Of a stretch of 64,000 bases of DNA, positions 55,587 through 64,000 are shown piece by piece. A model generated the notes under the pieces. That model searched no databases. It was not told the DNA's origin and saw nothing but the letters and a program-made list of their open reading frames with translations. Source of the stretch: RUG572 sp964386385 (GTDB taxonomy: Bacteria; Verrucomicrobiota; Kiritimatiellia; RFP12; UBA1067); NCBI GenBank assembly GCA_964386385.1, contig CAYLRN010000006.1, positions 1-64,000 of the forward strand. The letters run 5' to 3'. Position 1 is the first letter of the stretch. Each line of letters opens with the position of its first letter. The translations under genes were made by a program, and so were the position numbers.

Positions 55587-57792
55587 CGGCCGTTCCGGCC
55601 GTCGACCGCGCGGAGACGACGCCCGTCCGCGCATCGTACGCGAGCGCGAACGCCCGCGTCGCCTCGTCGCCCTCGAAAACGACTTCCCAGTCGGCGAAGT
55701 CCACTTCCGCCGGCCTGTCCGCGATCTGGAGCAGACTGCGGCTGAAGCGCGCGACGCCCAGCCCGTCCGCGTCGCGCACGCGCACCGCAACCTTCCCCTC
55801 GACCGCCAGCGAGGCCACGCGCAGGGCGTCCCTGCATCGCGGCACGTTGTCGCAGACGATTCCGGCGCCGTCCTTAAGCGTGACGGACGACACCGCGCCC
55901 GTTCCGCCAAGGAACGCGCCCGCGTCGACCGTCACGCCCGGAGACGACTCTATCGAACCGTCCACGACGAGGGTTCCTTCCGAGACCTTCGTGACGTTGC
56001 GGTATTCGTTCCGCGCCGTCAGGCGCAGCGTCCCTGCTCCCGTCTTGTCCAGTCCGCCCCTGAAGCACCAGAACGCATATGGATTGCCGGTCTGGTAGCC
56101 GCCCGTGGACTGGAAGTTCCCTGCGGTCTGGTAGGTGAGGTTGACGTTGTCGCGGATGGGAACGCCGATAGTGACGTCCGCAGCCGAATCGCCCGTGACG
56201 TCCTCCACCGCGACTTCAAGGACGCTCCAGACGTTCGTGAAGCCGGGATGGTCGGGCATTTCATGGTCGTCCACCGGGTCGGTCGACTTGAAGCCGATGT
56301 TGACGTACGCCGCGTCGGCGTTCACCGGCGGCGGCGCGATGTCGTAGACCTTCCCGCTGAACGCCAGTCGCTCCGTGACGGTCAGCCAGCCGTAGTGGCC
56401 GGGCATCCAGTTCTTGACGGGGGAGGCCCAGTCGAGCGTGGCGTTGTGGAGGACGACGGCGCCGAACGATGGCGCAAAGTTCGTCACGCCAGGCGCTATC
56501 TCGCCTGGAAAGCGCATCGTCGAGTTCGAAACGGCAAGCGTCCAGTTCTGCGGAGCGCACTGCGAGAGCCTGTCGCGGATGTCGATCGTGCCGCCGTCGA
56601 GGACGCGGATCGTGCGGTTCTGCGGCGGGTTCACCTCGCCGACGCTGGTGAGCTTCGTCTGGAAGCGGTCGCTCCCCCAGTTCGCCACCGGCCCCAGCCG
56701 GAGGGTCGCGCCGACGACCTGGAAGTCGCCGGTCGTCGTGCTTTCCCTGTTGCAGAGAGCCATCGTGCCGCCTCCCGTCAGGCGGAACGTGTTGTTGGCG
56801 CGATGATATCGCTTGTCGTTCGCGGCGTTGCTCTGCGCGTCGCAGAGGCGGTTGGAGATTATCAGGTCCGGCTCGTCGTCTCCAGTGACGTCGTCGAGCA
56901 GCACGTCCACGAACTTGTTTCCGTCGCGTCCGAACGCGAGGTAGCTTTCGCCCGTCCCCTTCCAGCAGTACGGTTTCGTGCCATGGTACTCCGTGTCGGC
57001 GCTGAACGTGATGCGGCGGTTTGGAAGGCGCGTGAAGAGGAAGTCGGCGTTCCTGAAGCTCGTGCGGGGGAAGTTCTGGACGTTGTCGCTGCCGAATTCA
57101 AGCGTCGCGCCGTCGAGCGTCAGCGAGACCTCCGTCGGCGTGTCGACGCTGCCGAAAATGGAATCGGTGTCCAGGCGCATCGTCGTGCCGGGGTGGAACG
57201 TGACGTCATGCGCGTTGTGAAGGCTGCCGAAGACGCTCCACCATTCGCCGATCCATGCGCTGCCGTTGCCTGCCGCCAGCGTTCCGCCGTAGACGTGGAC
57301 GGGAGCGAAATGCTCAAGGCGGTAGACGAAACGCGCCGTGCCGGAGCCCCGTTTCTCGAGGCTTCCCAGCGAACCGCAGGACTGATGCCAGTGACGCCGC
57401 TCAAGGACGCCATTGCTGTTGAGTCCGACACTGTCGAAGACCAGCTCGTCTACATCGTTCGAGATGACGAAGGCGTCCACGTTCCACGCCGTCTCGCCGA
57501 AGTCCTTGTTGACGTTGTACTTCGTGATCGTCTTCTGCTGAGCGCCGTCGACGAACCAGGCGCTGTCGCCGGACTCGAAGCATACCGGCGTCTTCGCCGG
57601 GTCGTCCTTCACGTACCAGTTCGCGTCAGCCAGATTCCACTGCGCGCTCGCCTGCCCGGTCCAGACAAGGTCGCGCGCCGACGCGGCGCAGACCGCCGCA
57701 AGCGCTAGAAGTCCCGCCACTCCCATTCCCGCCCGAAGGAAGCCCCCGAACGCCATCCCGTTTGCCATTCCACAGGCCGATTGTCCGCGCAT
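55573..57792 (-). CDS. Large secreted surface protein with autotransporter-like beta-strand repeats
   Basis: The product has 739 residues. Start MRGQSACGMANG at 57792 has AAAGGA 8 bases upstream; an ATG at 57801 abuts the site and is less likely. The signal sequence runs to about residue 40 (GVAGLLALAAVCAASA). The body is beta-rich. Near residue 615 GTLRLTARNEYRN followed by VSEGTLVVDGSI matches the autotransporter-associated beta-strand repeat, suggesting a parallel beta-helix. No translocator barrel is present; the chain ends STAGTAVIFR. It is transcribed from the A-tract promoter at 57838-57867. Adhesion or surface-layer function is inferred. Confidence 0.8.
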   Translation of the reverse strand: MRGQSACGMANGMAFGGFLRAGMGVAGLLALAAVCAASARDLVWTGQASAQWNLADANWYVKDDPAKTPVCFESGDSAWFVDGAQQKTITKYNVNKDFGETAWNVDAFVISNDVDELVFDSVGLNSNGVLERRHWHQSCGSLGSLEKRGSGTARFVYRLEHFAPVHVYGGTLAAGNGSAWIGEWWSVFGSLHNAHDVTFHPGTTMRLDTDSIFGSVDTPTEVSLTLDGATLEFGSDNVQNFPRTSFRNADFLFTRLPNRRITFSADTEYHGTKPYCWKGTGESYLAFGRDGNKFVDVLLDDVTGDDEPDLIISNRLCDAQSNAANDKRYHRANNTFRLTGGGTMALCNRESTTTGDFQVVGATLRLGPVANWGSDRFQTKLTSVGEVNPPQNRTIRVLDGGTIDIRDRLSQCAPQNWTLAVSNSTMRFPGEIAPGVTNFAPSFGAVVLHNATLDWASPVKNWMPGHYGWLTVTERLAFSGKVYDIAPPPVNADAAYVNIGFKSTDPVDDHEMPDHPGFTNVWSVLEVAVEDVTGDSAADVTIGVPIRDNVNLTYQTAGNFQSTGGYQTGNPYAFWCFRGGLDKTGAGTLRLTARNEYRNVTKVSEGTLVVDGSIESSPGVTVDAGAFLGGTGAVSSVTLKDGAGIVCDNVPRCRDALRVASLAVEGKVAVRVRDADGLGVARFSRSLLQIADRPAEVDFADWEVVFEGDEATRAFALAYDARTGVVSARSTAGTAVIFR

Positions 57793-57837
57793 CGTCCACA
57801 TCCTTTCAGTGATTGACCTTTTTCGACGAATGCGCTT

Positions 57838-57867
57838 ATTATAGTTGTTTTTTTTTCTCCCTGTCAA
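57838..57867 (-). promoter_or_regulatory. A-tract sigma-70-like promoter of surface gene
   Basis: On the minus strand -35 TTGACA is at 57862-57867. The 18-base spacer contains GGGAG and nine A. The -10 TATAAT is at 57838-57843. There is no TGn extension. Confidence 0.75.
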
Positions 57868-57873
57868 CCGGCG

Positions 57874-58716
57874 TCAGTCAAAAATCCGGGCGCGAACGTC
57901 GCCCGGCGCGCGGAGGTCCACCGACCTGCCGTCCGCCGCGGCGAGGGCGACGGGGCGGATGCGCGTGCATATCTTCGTGAAGGCGTCGGAGCACTTGACG
58001 CCGCCGCGCCAGAAGGGAATGGCGCCAAGGCGGGAGAGGAACGCGCCCGGACGGACGTCCGCCGAGATTCTGCGCGCCTCCGCGTCCATTCCGCGAAACT
58101 CCGACGAAGCCGACTTCGGCAGGGGCGGCACAAGGTCGTTCACGTCCACGCCGCGCAGCGCAAGGAGCGCCGCCGGGCGGCGGGCGATCTCCTCGCCGAG
58201 AATGAGAAGGGCCGCGACGAGGTGCTTGCACGGCCTTGCCCAGTCGGGACAGGAGCAGTGCATCCTGACGTCGTAGACGGAACGTCCGTCGGCGTTCTTC
58301 CCAAGGGGGCCCGCGACGGGGAAGAGCGGGACGCCCTCGTCGCGGAACATCGCCTCCACCTCAAGGGGAAGGTCGTCTGTGAGGAGACGAGCGAGAAGCA
58401 TCGGATCGCGCTTCAGTGCGTCGGCGATGCGCGACGTCTGCACCATGGTGAAGTCCATGGACACCTTGTAGGGGGCCGGACGCGAGCCTATCACCGAGCA
58501 GTCGACGTGTCCGCCGTCGACGACGAGTTCGACGACCTGTCCGGAGACGGCGTACTGGCGGCCGCGGCCGAAGCGCGGCCCGAGGCGCATCGCCTCAAGG
58601 GAGGAAAGCCAACTCTTCGCCCACCACGTCGCCCTTGAAAGGACGCGCAGGTCCTGCGCGCGAATGCCGAACGCGACGCGCGCAAGCCTGACCGGATATC
58701 GTCTGTGGCGGCTCAT
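57874..58716 (-). CDS. SWIM zinc-finger protein
   Basis: The product has 280 residues. The SWIM finger MHCSCPDWARPCKHLVAALL (CxC...CxH) lies near residue 150. The N-terminal part (FGIRAQDLRVLSRATWWAKS) resembles stand-alone SWIM proteins that are usually encoded beside SNF2-type helicases. No helicase gene is here, so its partner is unknown. DNA or protein binding is the usual role. Start ATG 58716 (MSRHRRYPVRLARVAFG) is chosen for its fit to the family N-terminus; no good ribosome site is seen, and ATG 58842 would add 42 low-complexity residues. Confidence 0.8.
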   Translation of the reverse strand: MSRHRRYPVRLARVAFGIRAQDLRVLSRATWWAKSWLSSLEAMRLGPRFGRGRQYAVSGQVVELVVDGGHVDCSVIGSRPAPYKVSMDFTMVQTSRIADALKRDPMLLARLLTDDLPLEVEAMFRDEGVPLFPVAGPLGKNADGRSVYDVRMHCSCPDWARPCKHLVAALLILGEEIARRPAALLALRGVDVNDLVPPLPKSASSEFRGMDAEARRISADVRPGAFLSRLGAIPFWRGGVKCSDAFTKICTRIRPVALAAADGRSVDLRAPGDVRARIFD

Positions 58717-58764
58717 GGAAATGGCGGCGCGAATGCGATGGGACCGGCTACAAAAAGGCACGAA

Positions 58765-58815
58765 CCGGCGCCGTGATGGAAAAGGCCCCCGCCACCCGGC
58801 GGAGCACGGCGCCGG
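58765..58815. repeat. Inverted repeat between GH92 and SWIM genes
   Basis: A perfect 11-bp stem, CCGGCGCCGTG (58765-58775) and CACGGCGCCGG (58805-58815), surrounds a 29-base loop that is itself GC-rich. No T-run follows on either strand, so a factor-independent terminator is unlikely; an mRNA-stabilising or processing structure is possible. Confidence 0.5.
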
Positions 58816-58863
58816 CCCGTGCAAGTCAAAAGGCGAAGCCACGCATCTGCCAGCAGCCCCCGG

Positions 58864-61068
58864 CTATTTGCGGACGGGCTTGTCCGTCATCGTGAAGACG
58901 AGTTCGCCGCCGGCGACCACGTCGGCGTGGCGGACGTATGCGCCGTCGATGGGACGTCCGTTCAGCGTGGCGGACGCGACGTACTTGTTCGTCCGCGACA
59001 GGTTCTTCGCCACCGTGCGGAACGTCTTTCCGTTCGGAAGGCGGAGGACGACCTCCGGGAACTGCGGGGCGCCGACGACGTAGTCCCCGCCGCATGGGTT
59101 GACGGGATAGAAGCCCATCGTGGCGAAGAGATACCAGGCGCTCATCTGTCCGCAGTCGTCGTTGCCGCAGAGGCCGCCGGGCGTGGTAAGGTAGAACTTG
59201 TCGCAGACTTCGCGCACGACCTCCGCGGCGCGGTCCTGTCGGCCGGCGAGCGTGTAGAGGTAGGCGACGTGGTGGGACGGCTCGTTGCCGTGCGCGTACT
59301 GCCCGATCAGGCCGGTGACGTCGCCGACAAAGCCCATGCCGTCCGTCTTCTCCGGCTGGACGAAGAGCGAGTCGAGCTTCGCGACGAACTCCCTGCGTCC
59401 GCCGAGCGCGGCGATCAGCCCCTCGGGGTCCTGCAGCACGTGCCAGGAGTACTGGAACGCATTGCCCTCCGTGAAGTCGTTGGACGTGTCGCCGCCGTGT
59501 CCGAGGTGGAACGGGTCGAATGGCGTGCGCCAGCGGCCCTGCGTGTCCTTGCCGCGCATGAAGCCGATGAATGGGTCGAAGACGTTGCGCCAGTAGTTCG
59601 CGCGGCGGCGGAAGAACGCCTCGTCGCCACGTCCCAGGTCTCGGCAGAACTCCGCCGCGCACCAGTCGTTGTAGCCGCATTCAAGCGTGCGGGAGACGGA
59701 CTCGCCCCTGATGAGGTCGAAGGGATAGTAGCCGTACTTGTCGTAGAGGCTCCAGTCCTCCTTGATCTTCTTGCGTCCGAACGGGTCCACGTGCGTGACG
59801 GTGATCGAATTCGTGACGGCCTCGAAGGCGAGGTCGACGTCGAATCCGCGGAAACCCTTTTTGTAGGCGTCCACGATCACGGGGATGGAGTGGTTGCCGA
59901 TCATGCAGTGGGACTCCCAGCCGAAGTAGGGGATGACAGGCAGGAAGCCGAGGGCCTTGTAGTGTCCGAGCATGGAGTTGACGAATCCGTCCACGCGCTC
60001 CGGGACGACCATCGTGTAGAACGGATGCGCGGCGCGGAAGGTGTCCCAGAGGGAGAGGCCGGTGTAGTACGCGTCCTTCGCGGAGGCCACCTTCGCGTCT
60101 CCGCCGCGATAGCGCCCGTCGACGTCGGCGATGTTGTTCGGCTGGATGAAGAGGTGGTAGAGGGAGGTGTAGAAAGCGGTCTTCTGGTCGTCCGTCGCGC
60201 CGGGCGCGTCCATGCGGGAGAGAAGCGCGTCCCATTCCGCCGTCGCCTCGGCGCGAATCTGGTCGAAGGATCTGCCGGCCGCCTCGGCGGCGAAGTTCTT
60301 CGCGGCGCCCGCCTCGTCCACGGTGGAGATCGCCACCTTCACCTCAAGCGGCTCGCCGGGCGCGAACGTGAGGACGTAGCGGTCGGCCTTCTCCTTCGGG
60401 TTGCGCGGAAGCTTTTCGGCGGAAGTCCAGGCGCGGGCGAACTCGACCTTCCAGTACGCCTGGCGGCGCAGCCAGGCGCGCGTCTGGCGTCCGCCGGAGA
60501 TCGACTTCCCGTCGGCGCCAAGCGCGACGGAGGATTCGACGACGCAGGTGTCCGCATTGCCGTTGTTGCCCCACTGGAAGTCCACGAGCATCTTCACGGG
60601 GCGGCCGGGCGCGTAGGTGAAGCGGTAGACGCCCACGCGGGGCGTGGAGGTGATCTCCACCTTCACGCCGTCGTTCGTGAGGGAGACGGCGTAGTAGCCT
60701 GGTCTGCCGACTTCGGAGTTGATGTCCTTCGGCGACTTCCAGTGGCGCGGGTTCCTCTCCGCGAAGACGCCGGTGAACGGCAGGAGGCGCACGTCCGCGA
60801 GGTCGGGGCATCCGGTGCCGCTCAGGTGCGTCTGCGAGAAGCCGTAGATGCACGGGTCCTCCCACACGTAGCCGGAGCAGTGGTCCCAGTCGCAGAGGCC
60901 GGTGTCCGGGCTTGCCTGCACGAGCGCAAACGGCCGCGCCGCGCCGGGGAAGGTGTGGCCGCGATACGAGCCGCCGATGCGGGTGTCCACGTAGTCGGAC
61001 ACGCCGGCGAAGCCGGCGAATGCCGCGCACGCCGCCGCCGCAATTCCTGAACGAACCATTGCCGTCAT
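58864..61068 (-). CDS. Secreted GH92 alpha-mannosidase
   Basis: The product has 734 residues. It has a signal peptide (MTAMVRSGIAAAACAAFAGF) and GAGGAG about 9 bases before ATG 61068. Family GH92 landmarks are DTRIGGSYRGHTFPGAARPF at the N-terminus, FSQTHLSGTGCPDL, SLWDTFRAAHPFYTM, NDWCAAEF, GNEPSHHVAYLYTLAG and GNDDCGQMSAWYLFATMGFY, the last including the catalytic-base region and calcium site. GH92 enzymes are calcium-dependent exo-alpha-mannosidases acting on N-glycans or mannans. Export points to host or dietary mannose glycans. The promoter is at 61113-61121. Confidence 0.94.
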   Translation of the reverse strand: MTAMVRSGIAAAACAAFAGFAGVSDYVDTRIGGSYRGHTFPGAARPFALVQASPDTGLCDWDHCSGYVWEDPCIYGFSQTHLSGTGCPDLADVRLLPFTGVFAERNPRHWKSPKDINSEVGRPGYYAVSLTNDGVKVEITSTPRVGVYRFTYAPGRPVKMLVDFQWGNNGNADTCVVESSVALGADGKSISGGRQTRAWLRRQAYWKVEFARAWTSAEKLPRNPKEKADRYVLTFAPGEPLEVKVAISTVDEAGAAKNFAAEAAGRSFDQIRAEATAEWDALLSRMDAPGATDDQKTAFYTSLYHLFIQPNNIADVDGRYRGGDAKVASAKDAYYTGLSLWDTFRAAHPFYTMVVPERVDGFVNSMLGHYKALGFLPVIPYFGWESHCMIGNHSIPVIVDAYKKGFRGFDVDLAFEAVTNSITVTHVDPFGRKKIKEDWSLYDKYGYYPFDLIRGESVSRTLECGYNDWCAAEFCRDLGRGDEAFFRRRANYWRNVFDPFIGFMRGKDTQGRWRTPFDPFHLGHGGDTSNDFTEGNAFQYSWHVLQDPEGLIAALGGRREFVAKLDSLFVQPEKTDGMGFVGDVTGLIGQYAHGNEPSHHVAYLYTLAGRQDRAAEVVREVCDKFYLTTPGGLCGNDDCGQMSAWYLFATMGFYPVNPCGGDYVVGAPQFPEVVLRLPNGKTFRTVAKNLSRTNKYVASATLNGRPIDGAYVRHADVVAGGELVFTMTDKPVRK

Positions 61069-61112
61069 CTGTGAAGTCTCCTCGTCATTGGTTGAGTTGC
61101 CGTTTGCGGGGC

Positions 61113-61121
61113 ATTATACCA
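61113..61121 (-). promoter_or_regulatory. Extended -10 promoter of the GH92 gene
   Basis: The minus strand reads TGG-TATAAT (TATAAT at 61113-61118), preceded by TTG. The leader to ATG 61068 is about 38 bases. Confidence 0.7.
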
Positions 61122-61159
61122 CAAATCCGCGAACCGCGTCGGACTTGTCCGATGACGGA

Positions 61160-61558
61160 CTATCCGATGACTTCCGTGTCGGGCAGACGGCGGAATGACT
61201 TTTCGCACGAAAGCGTAATCTGTCCATGTCCGCCATAATCGCCCGACAACATCCGATCGACGAATCCCAGACTTGCCCTGTGTATGTTTGGCGTGTTGAT
61301 GGCCTTTAAGAAACTGCGCGAGAATGCAATGCCCTCGCCTGAAGAGAGATTCCTCAATGCATTCAGCGCCTCTTCCTTCGTTCCACCGTAGTGGTGCTGG
61401 ATGGCATAGTACGACTCTGCGGCCACGAGGTCGCTCACAAAGAAATCGTCGCCGGCGGCGATGCCGTCCTGATATCGGACAAGAGCCTTATCCGCCAGGT
61501 CCGGCGGTTGACCAGTCAGAAGCCGCAGCACGACCGATGTGTCACGCCCAAACGTCAT
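61160..61558 (-). CDS. vapC: VapC-like PIN-domain toxin
   Basis: The product has 132 residues. PIN-domain acidic residues are seen in GRDTSVVLRLL (D6), VAAESYYAIQHHY (E48) and LGFVDRML (D102). The fourth position, usually Asp in TxDxxF, is Glu in TLSCEKSFRRL. VapC toxins are metal-dependent ribonucleases, often cleaving tRNA, held inactive by VapB. The ATG lies 3 bases after the stop of the antitoxin gene. The pair reads toward the GH92 gene. Confidence 0.85.
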   Translation of the reverse strand: MTFGRDTSVVLRLLTGQPPDLADKALVRYQDGIAAGDDFFVSDLVAAESYYAIQHHYGGTKEEALNALRNLSSGEGIAFSRSFLKAINTPNIHRASLGFVDRMLSGDYGGHGQITLSCEKSFRRLPDTEVIG

Positions 61559-61561
61559 GCA

Positions 61562-61825
61562 TCATTCCCCATGATGGCGCGTGATGCTTCTGCGCACGGA
61601 CGCCATGTCGTGCGAGACGTCTGCGCCAGCCTTCACACACCCAAACCACGATGGCGCACTGCGCTTTCGGGTGAACGCACGGCGCATGACCGTGGAACGC
61701 GGATCGTCACCCAGCCACTGCGAATACAGCACGAGCGTAATCGACCGCACCGTAACGCCTTCCTGCGCCGTACGCATCTTGATTCTCCGATACATCGTAT
61801 CGGGTATGTCCAGTGTCGTTCTCAC
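61562..61825 (-). CDS. vapB: VapB-like ribbon-helix-helix antitoxin, GTG start
   Basis: The product has 87 residues starting (M)RTTLDIPDTMYRRIKMRTAQ, the strand and first helix of a ribbon-helix-helix DNA-binding domain; the C-terminal half is basic and probably wraps the toxin. GTG 61825 is chosen because the strand begins there and a -10 box ends seven bases upstream; the frame continues upstream through that promoter. Antitoxins of this type usually repress their own promoter; the palindrome TGATATCA overlapping the -10 region is a candidate operator. Confidence 0.75.
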   Translation of the reverse strand: MRTTLDIPDTMYRRIKMRTAQEGVTVRSITLVLYSQWLGDDPRSTVMRRAFTRKRSAPSWFGCVKAGADVSHDMASVRRSITRHHGE

Positions 61826-61832
61826 ATAGCGT

Positions 61833-61862
61833 ATGATATCAAAACGTGCAGTCGCGTCACAA
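61833..61862 (-). promoter_or_regulatory. vapBC promoter and candidate operator
   Basis: On the minus strand -35 TTGTGA is at 61857-61862. After an 18-base spacer the extended -10 is TGA-TATCAT, with TATCAT at 61833-61838, seven bases before GTG 61825. The 8-bp palindrome TGATATCA overlaps the -10 box. Confidence 0.6.
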
Positions 61863-61869
61863 TGCGGAT

Positions 61870-64000
61870 TTATCGATCCATGGCCTCGGCCTCGCCCATA
61901 ATGCAGAACGGGGCGGAGAACGTCCATGTGCGCGACTTTTTGCGTCCGGTCAGATCGTCCTCGTCGACGAGCTTCACCGACTTCACGAGGAAGCCTGGGG
62001 CCAGAATCTCGTCCGCCAGCTCCGAAGCCTCCTCGCGGGCAAGCACGAAGACGCCGTATGCCTTGAAGCCGGAGACCTCCTTCTGCTTCGCGCCGTCGTC
62101 GCTCTCGCTCCAGAGCGAACAGCCGCCCGTGAAAAGGCCCGTGGCGCGGGTGAACTTGACGGAGACGTTGCAGACGTTCGTGCTGTTCCCAAGATCGACC
62201 AGTTTCCCCGACTTCACGGTCTTCTTCTTGTCGTAGACGAGCTTGTCGCCGCTGAATTCAAGCGCGAAGCCATTCGGGTCCGCAGTCGTCGAATAGGCGT
62301 ACCCATCCGCCAAGGCCTCCGTCGGGAACTCGTCGACGGCGGCCGTCGCGACTGAAATCGAATGCCCGAGATAGTACGCCTGCAGATTGAACACCCTGTC
62401 GTACCAGCCGCCGCAGGGCGCAACCAAGATGGCGTAGCCCTCGTCGCCCCAGTAGGTGGACGACGAAAGGTCGTTGCACCATAGCAGAAGGGAGGACGAG
62501 TCCACGCCGATCTTCTGTCCGCTCCCGTCCGGCCACGTCTCGTCGGCGACGGCGTAAAGGCGGATCGTTCCGCCGAAGCAGACGGACGACTTCGCGTGGT
62601 GGACGGGGATTTCCATGGAATGGCCGTTAGCGGACTCCGCATCGGCCCTGATCGCGCAGGCCTTCGCCGAGACGGAGATCTTCGTCTTGCCGTCGGCGAG
62701 CATCCCCGCCACCTTCGCCGTTCCCTTGCTGTCGACGGTGACGGTCAGGTATCCGTGTCCGGCCGGTCGGCCTCCGCAGACGTCCTCGCCAGACATGAGC
62801 GCCATCGTGTAGTAGCCCGCGAACTTCTGCGCGACGTCGAGATAGCCCTGGATCTTCGCGTTCCCGCGCGCGAGCGTTCCGCTGTAGACGACTTCCTCCT
62901 GGACGCCCTTGCCGTTCGAGTCGGGCACGTTCATCGTCAGCACGACGTCCGCGCCCGCCTCAAGCCAGTCGTCGCCGTCGGCCGTCCCGCCTTCGCGGAC
63001 CGCGACCTCCATAACGTTCGTGTAGGCGACGCCGGCGACCTTCTGGACCTGCGTCAGCGTCCGCGTCCGCGTTCCAGCGCCAGAGTCCTCCTCCTCGTCC
63101 CATCCCTTCGCGCTGAACGAATATGTCTTGCCGGCGATCGCCGCCTTCGCGGAAAGCGCGGGCGTCGCCGCCGTCGAAACGGTGAACGTCACGGAGGCGA
63201 GGCGAGGCATTCCGTTCGTCAGCGCGCATCCGTCCTCCTGGAGGACGCCATGGAATGTCCCGCTCGAAAGCGGCACGTCCTCCGTCTTCACTGTGGCGCG
63301 CTTCGCGGCCTTGGCGGCGTAGACGGACTCGACCGTCGCGCCCGGCTTCGAGGTCTCCGCTATCGACACCGTGCAGTCGCGGCCGCCGGCGATCACGGCG
63401 GGGTATTCGTCCGCCTCAAGTTCCTCCGCATCCATGGGCGATAGGCGGACGGCGAACGACTTGCCCGGTTCGCCGTCGTAGACCGGCACGAGCTCCGGAA
63501 TCAGCCGGACGGATATCTTCTTCGCCTTCTTGTCTCCGTCCGCCCATTCGAGGACGCCGGAGGCGGACACATAGTCAGCCCCCGCCTCCGCCGTGCCGTC
63601 GATTGTCTCGTAGCGCACGCGAACGCGGCCGTCCGCCTTTGTCCTGCTGACGGACAGTTCGACGGAGACGGCGCTCTCCTTCACCGTCACGGACGTCTTG
63701 GCGAACTTCACCGCGCCGACGTCGGCGTACAGCCCCGACAGCAGGTAGGCGCAGAGGTCCTCGGCGTTCGTGTTCGCCTCCTCCAGATGCACGACTGTCA
63801 GATAGTACGGAGCGGACGTCTTCGGCAGCTCTACTCGCGACGCCGCCGCGACATTCGAGACGACGAATCCACGCACGGCGTTCGTGATGGAGAAGACGGC
63901 CTTGCCGTCGAGAGCCGACGTCAGAGTGAAGTCGTATACGAAGCCGTCCTTTCCGGCGATCTTGAAGTTGTCCTCCGGATTGTCCACCGCGAACACGCGG
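61870..64000 (-). CDS. Large surface protein with Calx-beta domain (5' end outside window)
   Basis: The open frame enters at the right end, so the N-terminus and promoter are not in the window; about 710 residues are visible. A Calx-beta domain occupies roughly the first 95-210 visible residues (KFAKTSVTVKESAVSVELSV, YETIDGTAEAGADYVSASG, GKSFAVRLS). Two similar beta-rich modules follow, with GYYTMALMSGEDVCGGRPAG and GYLTVTVDSKGTAKVAGMLA-type segments. The chain ends EAEAMDR. The domain set fits an extracellular calcium-binding adhesin or matrix protein. Its stop lies 44 bases from the vapB start, with the vapBC promoter between. Confidence 0.8.
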   Translation of the reverse strand, partial: RVFAVDNPEDNFKIAGKDGFVYDFTLTSALDGKAVFSITNAVRGFVVSNVAAASRVELPKTSAPYYLTVVHLEEANTNAEDLCAYLLSGLYADVGAVKFAKTSVTVKESAVSVELSVSRTKADGRVRVRYETIDGTAEAGADYVSASGVLEWADGDKKAKKISVRLIPELVPVYDGEPGKSFAVRLSPMDAEELEADEYPAVIAGGRDCTVSIAETSKPGATVESVYAAKAAKRATVKTEDVPLSSGTFHGVLQEDGCALTNGMPRLASVTFTVSTAATPALSAKAAIAGKTYSFSAKGWDEEEDSGAGTRTRTLTQVQKVAGVAYTNVMEVAVREGGTADGDDWLEAGADVVLTMNVPDSNGKGVQEEVVYSGTLARGNAKIQGYLDVAQKFAGYYTMALMSGEDVCGGRPAGHGYLTVTVDSKGTAKVAGMLADGKTKISVSAKACAIRADAESANGHSMEIPVHHAKSSVCFGGTIRLYAVADETWPDGSGQKIGVDSSSLLLWCNDLSSSTYWGDEGYAILVAPCGGWYDRVFNLQAYYLGHSISVATAAVDEFPTEALADGYAYSTTADPNGFALEFSGDKLVYDKKKTVKSGKLVDLGNSTNVCNVSVKFTRATGLFTGGCSLWSESDDGAKQKEVSGFKAYGVFVLAREEASELADEILAPGFLVKSVKLVDEDDLTGRKKSRTWTFSAPFCIMGEAEAMDR

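Noticed and set aside
58819..61050. 743-codon plus-strand frame
   Set aside because: It is the antisense shadow of the GH92 gene, with no recognisable motif.
1..64000. tRNA, rRNA, CRISPR array or integrase-bounded island
   Set aside because: No tRNA T-arm consensus, no rRNA-like stretch, no regularly spaced direct repeats and no integrase or transposase gene was seen on reading both strands.

Overview
The window is high-GC bacterial DNA from a Gram-negative, envelope-bearing organism. It encodes BamA, a Skp-type chaperone, a SurA-type isomerase, an outer-membrane barrel and a GmhA-type heptose isomerase. Very large secreted proteins built from LamG, malectin-like, Calx-beta and beta-strand modules, together with many secreted glycoside hydrolases, suggest a polysaccharide-degrading member of the PVC group (Kiritimatiellota or Verrucomicrobiota), perhaps from an anaerobic or gut habitat. 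That placement is inference: there is no rRNA gene in the window, and I saw no tRNA gene or CRISPR array.

Left part (1-19353). Almost everything reads on the minus strand. A truncated LamG surface protein (1-2955) follows a 1374-residue glycosidase-like protein with a C-terminal malectin domain (2984-7108). A 666-base gap holds a clear terminator. That terminator ends a seven-gene run starting at about 16735: hisS, a methyltransferase, a Sel1 protein, ilvB, an M3 oligopeptidase, a beta-propeller protein and queA. A secreted GH42-like enzyme (16783-19353) is divergent from a secreted protein of unknown function (19583-21208).

Middle part (19.5-38.9 kb). A plus-strand block carries glgP, bamA, skp, a SurA-like gene and rsmA, then a probably leaderless AAA/PD-(D/E)XK protein, a nucleotidyltransferase and a ComF protein. 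Converging on it is a minus-strand run: outer-membrane barrel, GH28-like beta-helix protein, panC, SpoU-type methyltransferase and aldo/keto reductase. Beyond it lie a solute:sodium symporter and a small lipoprotein.

Right part (38.9-64 kb). Two giant surface proteins (38988-42821 and 43175-46453) precede a restriction-modification operon at 46632-50152. This has a small protein, a two-subunit cytosine-5 methyltransferase resembling M.AquI, an AvaI/BsoBI-type endonuclease, and a cysteine desulfurase overlapping the nuclease gene. Next come a six-gene operon (nucleoside hydrolase, GmhA, 2-hydroxyacid dehydrogenase, TsaE, SDR, EamA transporter), a YacP-like NYN protein, another surface protein, a SWIM-finger protein, a GH92 mannosidase, a VapBC pair, and a truncated Calx-beta surface protein running off the right end.

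Three patterns cut across the genes. First, at least ten promoters show the extended -10 form TGnTATAAT or a close variant, and five of them sit so close to the start codon that leaderless or nearly leaderless mRNAs are predicted. Second, three giant surface-protein genes share a different promoter, with a -35 box TTGAC(A/G), nine or ten consecutive A in the spacer, and a TATAAT-like -10 box. Third, a paired-hairpin repeat with complementary loops occurs at 21309-21372 and 43072-43146, each time just after a stop codon; the first copy is enclosed by inverted TTAAGTG-rich arms.
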